Part shown: positions 1 through 5,857 of the stretch, in pieces
How the letters are laid out: each line of letters opens with the position of its first letter
How positions within the stretch are numbered: the stretch's first letter is position 1
DNA from: Candidatus Bathyarchaeota archaeon
GTDB taxonomy: Archaea; Thermoproteota; Bathyarchaeia; TCS64
Assembly (NCBI GenBank): GCA_013329615.1
Contig: DUKA01000200.1
Coordinates: 2,086-7,986, forward strand
DNA length: 5,901 nt
Reading direction: 5' to 3'
Notes under the pieces: generated by a model
Told to the model about the DNA's origin: nothing
The model's database searches: none
Seen by the model: only the letters and a program-made list of their open reading frames with translations
Made by a program: the position numbers and the translations under genes

Positions 1-25
1 AGTCTACAACTTCTGGTTTACAACC
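1..25 (+). promoter_or_regulatory. Operator-like tandem element in front of the regulator gene
   Basis: Two 11-bp units, AGTCTACAACT (1-11) and GGTTTACAACC (15-25), lie 14 bp apart start to start and end exactly at the GTG start codon of the regulator. Each fits the pseudo-palindrome RGT-N5-ACY, and the second is a clean GGTT-TAC-AACC inverted repeat. The same pair, same order and same 14-bp period, recurs before the thermosome operon at 777-801. The window edge cuts off anything further upstream, including the expected TATA box. That the regulator binds here is inference. The repetition itself is directly visible. Confidence 0.6.
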
Positions 26-739
26 GTGTCGAACAAGAAGCGGGCGCAGAGGAAGGATTTCGAAGCCGTCGTGGGCGTCCTCGGCAACCCGGTTCGACGC
101 AACATAATAAAAAAGCTCAGCGAGGGACCCGATTACACCCTCAGGCTCAGCAATGAACTCAACATAAACCAACAGCTCGCCGCAAAGCACCTCAAGGTCA
201 TACAGGACGCCGAGCTCGTCGACGTGGTGCGACAGAAAAACCCCCTCGGCGCAGACAAGAACGTCTTCCACCTCAACAAGTTCTACAGCCTCCAGATAGA
301 CTTCAGCCCCAGCCTCTACAACGAGAGGCTGATCAGCTTCAACAACCCCCACCAGTGGATTCAGGAGGACAACTACATGGAGAGACTGGAGGAGCAGGTC
401 AAGGACATCGATGATGAGGAGCTCGACATCGATGATGTCTCGCCGCTCAGGGAGGTGGTCGAGTTGATCGATGAGGAGCTTGAGGGGCTCGAGAAGAGGC
501 GCGCCAGGTTGCTCTACATACGCAACCTCGCCCTCGGCGCGGCGCAAGGCGCGGTTGAGGAGCTGGACCGCAGGAAGCAGCAGATAATCCAGCGCCTCGT
601 CGATCTCGGCCCCAGCACGATAGAGGCAATCGGTAAGGCCATGAAGCTGAACGACTCTGACGTACGCGACGTGGTCACTGAGCTCGAGAAGGAAGGCATC
701 CTGAGCCGTGACGGGGACTCCATCAGCCTGAGCACCTGA
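26..739 (+). CDS. ArsR-like winged-helix transcriptional regulator with a second C-terminal winged helix
   Basis: A 237-residue soluble DNA-binding protein. Residues about 11-85 form an ArsR-type winged helix: the signature LGNPVRRNIIKKLSEG (19-34), the helix TLRLSNEL, a recognition helix around NQQLAAKHLKVIQDAELV (48-65) and a wing to about 85. A linker (about 86-106) with IDFSPSLYNERLISF resembles a class of archaeal ArsR regulators. Residues about 114-182 are acidic and helical, probably coiled coil, with a repeated DIDD motif. Residues about 183-236 look like a second winged helix (IIQRLVDLGPSTIEAIGKAM, then VVTELEKEGILSRDGDSISL). There is no cysteine, so thiolate metal sensing of the ArsR/SmtB kind is unlikely. 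The GTG start at 26 leaves a sensible 10-residue lead-in, but the frame stays open to the window edge, so a longer N-terminus cannot be excluded. The gene lies just upstream of the chaperonin operon and shares its operator-like repeats, so autoregulation and chaperonin control are plausible but inferred. Confidence 0.85.
   Translation: MSNKKRAQRKDFEAVVGVLGNPVRRNIIKKLSEGPDYTLRLSNELNINQQLAAKHLKVIQDAELVDVVRQKNPLGADKNVFHLNKFYSLQIDFSPSLYNERLISFNNPHQWIQEDNYMERLEEQVKDIDDEELDIDDVSPLREVVELIDEELEGLEKRRARLLYIRNLALGAAQGAVEELDRRKQQIIQRLVDLGPSTIEAIGKAMKLNDSDVRDVVTELEKEGILSRDGDSISLST
404..437 (+). repeat. Short in-frame direct repeat in the regulator gene
   Basis: GACATCGATGATG occurs at 404-416 and again at 425-437, a 21-bp (seven-codon) period that encodes the twice-repeated DIDD of the acidic middle region. 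A weaker third copy (GATCGATGAGGAGCT, 466-480) encodes IDEEL. The heptad-length period suits a helical coiled-coil segment that grew by small tandem duplications. Confidence 0.6.
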
Positions 740-761
740 CTCGGGCGGGGCGACCAAAAGG

Positions 762-773
762 TTTTTTATTATA
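762..773 (+). promoter_or_regulatory. TATA-like box of the thermosome operon, also a T-rich stop for the regulator transcript
   Basis: TTTTTTATTATA is the only strongly AT-rich block in the 152-bp gap, preceded by a purine-rich BRE-like stretch (CCAAAAGG, 754-761). With the usual archaeal spacing of about 25 bp, transcription would begin near 790-795, inside the second 11-bp repeat, leaving a leader of about 100 nt before the chaperonin ATG. The T6 run starts 23 bp after the regulator's stop and could also act as an archaeal oligo-T terminator. No strong hairpin precedes it. The start site is an estimate. Confidence 0.5.
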
Positions 774-776
774 GCC

Positions 777-815
777 GGTATACAACTGTCGGTTTACAAC
801 CAGAAGTGGTACACT
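777..815 (+). promoter_or_regulatory. Operator-like triple repeat at the thermosome transcription start
   Basis: Three 11-bp units at an exact 14-bp period: GGTATACAACT (777-787), GGTTTACAACC (791-801) and a degenerate AGTGGTACACT (805-815). All fit RGT-N5-ACY. The second is a GGTT-TAC-AACC and the third an AGTG-GTA-CACT inverted repeat. The first two match the pair in front of the regulator gene. The block begins just after the TATA-like box and covers the expected start site, the typical position for an archaeal repressor that blocks RNA polymerase recruitment. The identity of the binding protein is inferred from proximity. Confidence 0.6.
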
Positions 816-848
816 GTGGCCGAGCCCATTCGCACCATTTGCGAGGAA

Positions 849-864
849 GCACAGTCTACTGTGT
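849..864 (+). other. Hairpin in the chaperonin 5' leader
   Basis: CACAG (850-854) and CTGTG (859-863) form a 5-bp stem around the tetraloop TCTA, with a G-T wobble pair (849/864) below it. It sits about 28 nt before the start codon. The left arm can instead pair with ACTGTG at 813-818 (six bases with 850-855), so two exclusive folds are possible. The stem is short and may be chance; no folding energy was computed. Confidence 0.35.
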
Positions 865-883
865 GCCCCTTGGATATAAAGAT

Positions 884-888
884 GTGAT
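884..888 (+). promoter_or_regulatory. Weak ribosome binding site of the first thermosome gene
   Basis: GTGAT matches part of the archaeal SD sequence GGAGGTGAT but ends only 3 nt before the ATG, which is tighter than usual. It is the best match near this start; initiation may depend partly on other leader features. Confidence 0.35.
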
Positions 889-891
889 AAA

Positions 892-2556
892 ATGAGTGCA
901 CAAGGCGGAAATCAGCCCATATACATCCTCAAGGAAGGAACCGAGAGGAACACGGGCAACGATGCACGCGGCAACAACATAATGGCCGCGAGAATCGTAG
1001 CCGAGGCGGTAAAGACCAGCCTCGGACCCAAGGGAATGGACAAGATGCTCGTCGATAGCTTCGGCGACGTCACCATCACAAACGACGGCGCGACGATGCT
1101 CAAGGAGATGGACATCCAGCACCCAGCTGCCAAGATGATGGTCGAGGTCAGCAAGACTCAGGACAACGAGGTCGGCGACGGCACAACCACGGTTGTCGTG
1201 CTCGCCGGCGAGCTCCTCGGCAAGGCCTCCGACCTCATGGAGAAGAAGGTCCACCCGACCGTCATCATCGACGGCTACAGGGTGGCACAGGAGCAGGCGC
1301 TGAAGGTCCTCGACGAGATTGCCATAAAGATCAAGCCGAAGGACAGGGACTACCTCAAGCGCGTCGCCAAGACGACGATGTCGACCAAGCTCGTAAGCGG
1401 CCACAGCGGTCACCTCTCAGAGGTCGCCGTCGACGCCGTGCTGCAGGTCGCCGAGGAGGCGAACGGCGGCTACAAGGTCGACCTCGACATGATCAAGGTC
1501 GAGAAGAAGCCCGGCGGCTCCATGACTGACACCGCCCTCATCAAGGGACTCGTCATCGACAAGGAGGTCGCCCACAGCGACATGCCCAAGCTCGTCAAGA
1601 AGGCGAAGATAGGCCTCCTCGACGCCGCTATGGAGATCGAGAAGACCGAGTTCACGAGCAAGATCAGCATCGAGTCGCCCGAGGAGATGCAGGCGTACCT
1701 CGACCAGGAGGAGAAGATGCTCCGCGACATGGTCGCACAAGTCAAGAAAGCCGGCGTCAACGTGTTGCTCTGCCAGAAGGGCATCGACGACATGGTGCAG
1801 CACTTCCTCGCACGCGAGGGCATCATGGCGGCACGCAGGCTCAAGAAGAGCGACATGGAGGCCCTAGCCAAGGCGACGGGCGCCAAGGTCGTCAGCAGCG
1901 TAGACGAGCTATCTGCGGCCGACATCGGCAACGCCGACTCGGTCGAGGAGAAAAAGATAGGCTCTGACAAGCTCATCTTCATCGAGGGCTGCAAGAACCC
2001 CAAGGCCGTCAGCATACTCATCCGCGGCGGTACAGAGAGGATCGTCGACGAGGCCGAGAGGAGCCTGCACGACGCGCTCTGCGTCGTAAAGGATGTTGTC
2101 GAGGAGCCCAAGATCGTCGCCGGCGGAGGCGCCGTCGACATCGAGATCGCCCGGAGGCTACGCGCCTACGCGGAGAAGCTCAAGGGCAGGGAAAGACTCG
2201 CGGTAGCCGCCTTCGCGGACGCCATCGAGGTCATCCCGATGACCCTCGCCGAGAACGCCGGCATGGACCCCATAGACGCAATGGCTGAGCTTCAGAGCCG
2301 CCATGCTAAGGGCGACAAGTGGGTCGGCGTCGAGGCCGTCAAGGGTGAGATTACCGACATGGAGAAGATCGAGGTCATCGAGCCCAAGGCCGTAAAGGCA
2401 CAGGCCATAAAGTCCGCCACCGAGATGGCGACGATGCTCCTCAAGATCGACGACGTGATCGCTTCGACCAAGAGCAAGGGCCCGCCACCCGGCGCAGAGG
2501 GCATGGGCGGTATGGGTGGCATGGGAGGCATGGGTGGCATGCCCCCCATGATGTAG
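892..2556 (+). CDS. thsA: Thermosome (group II chaperonin) subunit, first of a tandem pair
   Basis: A complete 554-residue subunit of the cytosolic ATP-dependent double-ring chaperonin that encloses and refolds non-native proteins. Nucleotide-binding motifs are intact: SLGPKGMDK (43-51), GDGTTT (95-100) with the catalytic-type Asp96, Asp394 in SLHDAL, and GGG (411-413). The order is the family's usual one: equatorial (about 1-145 and 405-525), intermediate (about 146-215 and 370-405) and apical (about 216-370). The apical part holds the built-in lid segment around [13 protein letters not shown] and the conserved [14 protein letters not shown]. The tail is a GGM repeat ending MPPMM. The ATG at 892 gives the normal N-terminus. 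A partner subunit follows 10 bp downstream, so hetero-oligomeric rings are likely. Operator-like repeats at the promoter suggest stress-controlled transcription. The A/B symbol only reflects gene order; alpha/beta type needs a phylogeny. Confidence 0.97.
   Translation: MSAQGGNQPIYILKEGTERNTGNDARGNNIMAARIVAEAVKTSLGPKGMDKMLVDSFGDVTITNDGATMLKEMDIQHPAAKMMVEVSKTQDNEVGDGTTTVVVLAGELLGKASDLMEKKVHPTVIIDGYRVAQEQALKVLDEIAIKIKPKDRDYLKRVAKTTMSTKLVSGHSGHLSEVAVDAVLQVAEEANGGYKVDLDMIKVEKKPGGSMTDTALIKGLVIDKEVAHSDMPKLVKKAKIGLLDAAMEIEKTEFTSKISIESPEEMQAYLDQEEKMLRDMVAQVKKAGVNVLLCQKGIDDMVQHFLAREGIMAARRLKKSDMEALAKATGAKVVSSVDELSAADIGNADSVEEKKIGSDKLIFIEGCKNPKAVSILIRGGTERIVDEAERSLHDALCVVKDVVEEPKIVAGGGAVDIEIARRLRAYAEKLKGRERLAVAAFADAIEVIPMTLAENAGMDPIDAMAELQSRHAKGDKWVGVEAVKGEITDMEKIEVIEPKAVKAQAIKSATEMATMLLKIDDVIASTKSKGPPPGAEGMGGMGGMGGMGGMPPMM
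2500..2541 (+). repeat. GGM-coding 9-bp tandem repeat at the chaperonin C-terminus
   Basis: About four and a half in-frame copies of ATG-GGN-GGN encode [14 protein letters not shown] (537-550). Such flexible Gly/Met tails project into the cavity in chaperonins and also occur at the end of GroEL, a convergent feature. The third codon positions vary (GGC, GGT, GGA), so this is not a very recent slippage product, yet the unit count could still vary between strains. The neighbouring subunit has a different tail. Confidence 0.8.
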
Positions 2557-2560
2557 GTGA
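2556..2560 (+). promoter_or_regulatory. Shine-Dalgarno site of the second thermosome gene
   Basis: GGTGA starts on the last base of the first gene's TAG stop and lies 6 nt before the ATG at 2567. It supports that start and translation of the second gene from a shared mRNA by reinitiation or direct binding. It is a clearly better site than that of the first gene. Confidence 0.75.
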
Positions 2561-2566
2561 ATCAAC

Positions 2567-4210
2567 ATGGCATACCAAGGTAACCAGCAGGTAATCGTCC
2601 TCAAGGAGGACACGAAGAGGAGCCGCGGACGGGACGCCCGCCGCAGCAACATGATGGCGGGACAGATAGTAGCCGAGGTACTCAAGACGACCCTCGGACC
2701 CCGCGGCATGGACAAGATGCTCGTCGACGGCCTAGGAGACATAACCATCACCAGCGACGGCGCCAAGGTGCTCGAAGAGATCGACGTACAGCACCCGGCG
2801 GCAAAGATGATCATAGAGATCGCCAAGACACAGGACAAGGAGGTCGGTGACGGCACGACCACCTCCGTAGTCTTCGCCGGCGAGTTGCTGAAGAAGGCCG
2901 GTGAGCTCCTCGAGCAGGAGATCCACCCCAGCATAGTCATCAGCGGATACGCCAAGGCGGCGGACAAGGCGCTGGAGGTCCTCAACAAGGTAGCCATCCC
3001 AGTCGACCTCAAGGACAGGGAGACCCTGCTCAAGCTCGCCAGCACCTCGATGAGGAGCAAGACGGTGAGCAGCGACAGGGTGCACCTCTCCGAGGTCGTC
3101 GTGGACGCTGTCATGCAGATCGTGGAGAAGCGCGGAGGTGAGACGATCGCCGACGTCGACAACATCCAGATCGTGAAGAAGGAGGGCAAGAGCCTCGAGG
3201 AAACCCAGATGATCAAGGGTATCATCGTCGACAAGGAGGTCGTCCACGCCGGCATGCCGAAGAAGCTCAAGAACGCCAAGATCGCCCTCCTCAACGCCGC
3301 GATGGAGATCGAGAAGACCGAGATCGACGCAGAGATCAGGATAAAGACCCCAGACGGCGTCAAGGCCTTCCTAGACCAGGAGACCGAGATGCTGAAGAAG
3401 ATGGTCGACCAGGTCTCTGCCTCGGGCGCTAACGTGTTGCTCTGCCAGAAGGGCATCGACGACGTCGCGCAGCACTTCCTATCGAAGACCGGCATCATGG
3501 CGGCCCGCCGCCTCAAGGAGAGCGACATGGAGAAGCTCGCCAAGGCGACCGGAGGCAAGATCGTCAACAACCTCAAGGACCTCAAGAAGACCGACCTCGG
3601 TGTCTGTGGTCTCGTAGAGGAGAGGAAGGTCGGAAACGACAAGATGATCTTCGTCGAGGAGTGCAAGAACCCCGCGAGCGTCGCCATCTTCATCCGCGCA
3701 GGGCTGGAGAGGATGATCGACGAGGCGGAGAGGAGCCTCAACGACGCGCTCTACGTAATCAGCGATGTTGCCGAGGAGCCCAAGATGGTTCCAGGCGGCG
3801 GCGCTATCGAGATGGAGCTGGCGAAGGAGGTTCGCGGCTACGCTCGTCAGGTCGGCGGGCGGGAGCAGCTAGCCATCGAGGCCTTCGCGGATGCCCTCGA
3901 GGTCATCCCGAGGACGCTGGCCGAGAACGCGGGCCTAGACCTCCTCGACACAATGGTGGCGATGAAGGCTGCCCACGAGAAGAAGAACGGCCTCCGCATG
4001 GGGGTTAACGTCTTCGAGGGCGGCGTCGCCGACATGCTCAAGGAGGGAGTCGTCGAGCCGATGGTAGTCAAGCAGCAGGCGATCAAGAGCAGCATCGAGG
4101 TCGCCAGCATGATCCTGAGGATCGACGACGTCGTAGCCGCGAAGAGCGGCGGCGGCCCCGGTGGCCCAGGCGGCCACGGCGGCATGCCCCCGGGCGGCGA
4201 CGACGAGTAA
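2567..4210 (+). CDS. thsB: Thermosome (group II chaperonin) subunit, second of a tandem pair
   Basis: A complete 547-residue subunit, clearly paralogous to the preceding one along its whole length. ATP-site motifs are intact: TLGPRGMDK (42-50), GDGTTT (94-99) with Asp95, Asp393 in SLNDAL, and GGG (410-412). The apical domain keeps the lid segment AFLDQETEMLKKM and [14 protein letters not shown]. The C-terminus differs from its partner: a Gly/Pro-rich stretch GGGPGGPGGHGGMPPGG ending in acidic DDE instead of GGM repeats, so the two tails would give the cavity floor different properties in a mixed ring. The 10-bp gap, the SD overlapping the upstream stop and the lack of a promoter in between indicate one operon. 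Whether rings alternate the two subunits or their ratio changes with temperature, as known for some Sulfolobales, cannot be read from the sequence. Confidence 0.97.
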   Translation: MAYQGNQQVIVLKEDTKRSRGRDARRSNMMAGQIVAEVLKTTLGPRGMDKMLVDGLGDITITSDGAKVLEEIDVQHPAAKMIIEIAKTQDKEVGDGTTTSVVFAGELLKKAGELLEQEIHPSIVISGYAKAADKALEVLNKVAIPVDLKDRETLLKLASTSMRSKTVSSDRVHLSEVVVDAVMQIVEKRGGETIADVDNIQIVKKEGKSLEETQMIKGIIVDKEVVHAGMPKKLKNAKIALLNAAMEIEKTEIDAEIRIKTPDGVKAFLDQETEMLKKMVDQVSASGANVLLCQKGIDDVAQHFLSKTGIMAARRLKESDMEKLAKATGGKIVNNLKDLKKTDLGVCGLVEERKVGNDKMIFVEECKNPASVAIFIRAGLERMIDEAERSLNDALYVISDVAEEPKMVPGGGAIEMELAKEVRGYARQVGGREQLAIEAFADALEVIPRTLAENAGLDLLDTMVAMKAAHEKKNGLRMGVNVFEGGVADMLKEGVVEPMVVKQQAIKSSIEVASMILRIDDVVAAKSGGGPGGPGGHGGMPPGGDDE

Positions 4211-4246
4211 ACCGGTTTCTTAGAACCCCGGGGACGGGCTAGACTA

Positions 4247-4256
4247 TTTTTAAATA
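4247..4256 (+). promoter_or_regulatory. TATA box of the antiporter gene, implying a leaderless transcript
   Basis: TTTTTAAATA is a good archaeal TATA box in an otherwise GC-rich 68-bp gap. Its centre is about 27 bp before the ATG at 4279, so transcription should begin at or within a few bases of the start codon. The absence of any SD-like sequence before that ATG agrees with a leaderless mRNA. The T5 run may also help end the chaperonin transcript. Confidence 0.65.
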
Positions 4257-4278
4257 CGATGCTTGGGCAGAGCACCCC

Positions 4279-5448
4279 ATGAACGAGGCGCTGCTCGTAC
4301 AGGACCTCGCGATAATCCTGATCATTGCCGCCGTCATCTCTTTCATCTTCAAGAGGCTCAACCAGCCGCTCGTAGTTGGCTATATCATCGCAGGTATCAT
4401 CATCGGCCCGTATACGCCACCTTTTAGCTACCTTTCGGAGCCGGAGGCGGTGGGCGCACTCGCCGAGATAGGCGTGATACTGCTGCTCTTCGGCATCGGG
4501 TTGACCTTCCCGCTCAGTAAGCTAGTCTCCCTCGGGCGGGTCAGCATAATCGTCGCCACCCTCGAGATCGGGCTCATGATTGCCTTCAGCCTCGTGACGG
4601 GGTGGCTTCTCGGCTGGCCTATAATCAACAGTATCTTCCTAGGAGCGGCTCTCGCCAGCAGCAGCACGGCGATAATCGCGAAGTGCATGTACGATTTGAG
4701 ACTGCTTGAGGAGCCCAGCTGTGACATCATGCTCGGGGTGCTGATCGTCGAGGACCTCGCCGTCGTATTGATGCTAGCGACGCTGCAGTCATTCGCCGCT
4801 GTGGGCTCCCTACCCATCGGCGAACTGATCATCCTAGCGGGGAAGATCATCGTCTTCCTCGGAGGCTCACTGCTTGTCGGCTGGAGGCTCGTTATCCCCT
4901 TCATCGAGAACGTGAGACGGGAGAGCAACGAGATACTCGTAATCACGGCGGTGGGAGTCTGCTTCGCCTTCAGCATCGTAGCGTATCTTCTCGGTTTCAG
5001 CGTGGCGATCGGCGCCTTCATAGCGGGCGTCATAATCGCCGGGTGGAAGGGGGCCGACAAGCTCATTGAGGAGACGCTACCCCTAAGGGAGATCTTCGGC
5101 GCCATATTCTTCGTCTCGGTCGGGGCGCTCATGGACGTCACCAGCTTCGGCGACTTCATAGTCCCCGCCCTCATCATCACGCTGACGATGCTCGGGGGGA
5201 AGTTCATCGGGTGCTCTCTCGGGACGCGCATCTCGGGCTACAGCTGGACGACGGCGGTCAGGGTGGGCCTTGGTATGGCGCAGATCGGTGAGTTCGCCTT
5301 CATAGTGATAAAGGCGGGGAACGACCTCGGTGTTTTGACTGTGCCACTCTATTCGATGGTGGGCTTCGTGACCGTGCTGACCACGTTCATGACCCCGTAC
5401 ATGATCAAGCTGGGTCAGAATATACACATAGCCGGCGACAAAGCCTGA
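4279..5448 (+). CDS. CPA2-family (Kef/NapA-like) cation:proton antiporter, membrane domain only
   Basis: A 389-residue integral membrane protein with about 12-13 hydrophobic segments and no signal peptide. It probably exchanges Na+ or K+ for H+ across the cytoplasmic membrane. Family landmarks are NQPLVVGYIIAGIIIGP (28-44), ASSSTAIIAK (126-135, the broken helix of the ion site), IVEDLAVV (156-163) with Glu158-Asp159 at the position of the ion-binding acidic pair, FFVSVGALMD (277-286), GGKFIG (306-311) with Lys308 near the conserved CPA2 lysine, and GMAQIGEFAFIV (332-343). It stops after the last helix with a short tail (GQNIHIAGDKA) and lacks the RCK/TrkA-N domain of full-length KefB/KefC (about 600 residues), as many archaeal members do. 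The ED pair differs from the DD of electrogenic NapA, so ion and stoichiometry are uncertain. It has its own promoter and converges on crcB. Confidence 0.9.
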   Translation: MNEALLVQDLAIILIIAAVISFIFKRLNQPLVVGYIIAGIIIGPYTPPFSYLSEPEAVGALAEIGVILLLFGIGLTFPLSKLVSLGRVSIIVATLEIGLMIAFSLVTGWLLGWPIINSIFLGAALASSSTAIIAKCMYDLRLLEEPSCDIMLGVLIVEDLAVVLMLATLQSFAAVGSLPIGELIILAGKIIVFLGGSLLVGWRLVIPFIENVRRESNEILVITAVGVCFAFSIVAYLLGFSVAIGAFIAGVIIAGWKGADKLIEETLPLREIFGAIFFVSVGALMDVTSFGDFIVPALIITLTMLGGKFIGCSLGTRISGYSWTTAVRVGLGMAQIGEFAFIVIKAGNDLGVLTVPLYSMVGFVTVLTTFMTPYMIKLGQNIHIAGDKA

Positions 5449-5458
5449 CCAGACGCCT

Positions 5459-5857
5459 CTATACGAGTAAGCCCGCCAGCCGCTGGGCCACTACCTTCCC
5501 GACGAATACTCCCACGATGACGAGGCCGTTCGTCCCGAGGAAGTAGAGGGCGAAGCGCATGTTGTCCCCCTGCTCTAGGAGGCGGAAGGACTCGTAGCCG
5601 AAGGTGCTCATGGTCGTGTAGGCGCCGAGTATGCCGACCGTCAGCAGGGTGCGGGTCTCCGGCGTGATACTCGCGCTATACTCGGAGAGATACATTATTG
5701 TGCCGAGTATGAGTGTTCCCGTGAAGTTGATGGCGAGGGTGCCTGTTGGGAACCCCGAGGCGCTCGTCCCCACGAAGCCGCCTACGAGGTAGCGGAGGAC
5801 GGCGCCGATCATCCCCCCGAGGGCGATGAGTACAAGTGTGTTAGCGTTGATCGTCAT
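5459..5857 (-). CDS. crcB: CrcB/Fluc fluoride ion channel
   Basis: A 132-residue protein of four membrane helices, the usual Fluc length. Fluc channels export toxic fluoride and work as antiparallel dual-topology homodimers. Visible signatures are LGGMIGAVLRY (13-23), FPTGTLAINFTGTLILG (36-52) with the conserved pore-lining Asn44, and GILGAYTTMSTFGYES (75-90), the helix-3 break that holds the central Na+ and the phenylalanine box. The usual TTFSTF reads TTMSTF here (81-86), so one box phenylalanine is replaced by Met83. The ATG at 5857 gives the standard N-terminus. Only 44 bases lie upstream in the window; a TAAAT at the very edge (5901-5897, read on the minus strand) might be part of a TATA box, and no SD or fluoride riboswitch is visible. 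The stop lies 10 bp from that of the convergent antiporter gene. As a single copy it would be expected to form homodimers. Confidence 0.93.
   Translation of the reverse strand: MTINANTLVLIALGGMIGAVLRYLVGGFVGTSASGFPTGTLAINFTGTLILGTIMYLSEYSASITPETRTLLTVGILGAYTTMSTFGYESFRLLEQGDNMRFALYFLGTNGLVIVGVFVGKVVAQRLAGLLV

Noticed and set aside
315..321. CTACAAC inside the regulator gene as another operator half
   Set aside because: It encodes Tyr-Asn in the conserved SLYNERL segment, stands alone without the 14-bp partner and lacks the palindromic flank.
872..880. GGATATAAA as an alternative TATA box for the thermosome operon
   Set aside because: Initiation about 25 bp downstream would fall near 900, inside the coding region and after the well-supported ATG at 892.
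882..887. ATGTGA, a start-stop minimal upstream ORF just before the thermosome ATG
   Set aside because: It overlaps the only SD-like bases and is easily explained as part of that site; one six-base match is not evidence of regulation.
856..1413. A 185-codon minus-strand open frame beginning inside the first thermosome gene and ending in the leader
   Set aside because: Its Leu/Val/His/Asp-rich translation mirrors the codon pattern of the sense gene; there is no promoter, SD or domain.
2158..3741. A 527-codon open frame on the minus strand across both thermosome genes
   Set aside because: It runs antisense to two certain genes, its translation is Ser/Leu/Arg-rich low complexity with no recognisable domain, and such open frames are expected opposite GC-rich genes with strong codon bias.
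3661..4008. A 115-codon plus-strand open frame in a second reading frame of the second thermosome gene
   Set aside because: Arg/Gly/Glu-rich translation typical of an out-of-frame reading of a GC-rich gene, with no initiation signal.
4214..4227. GGTTTCTTAGAACC as a further copy of the operator or as a terminator hairpin
   Set aside because: The half sites GGTT and AACC are separated by 6 bases instead of 3, there is no 14-bp partner, the stem is only 4 bp and no T-tract follows.
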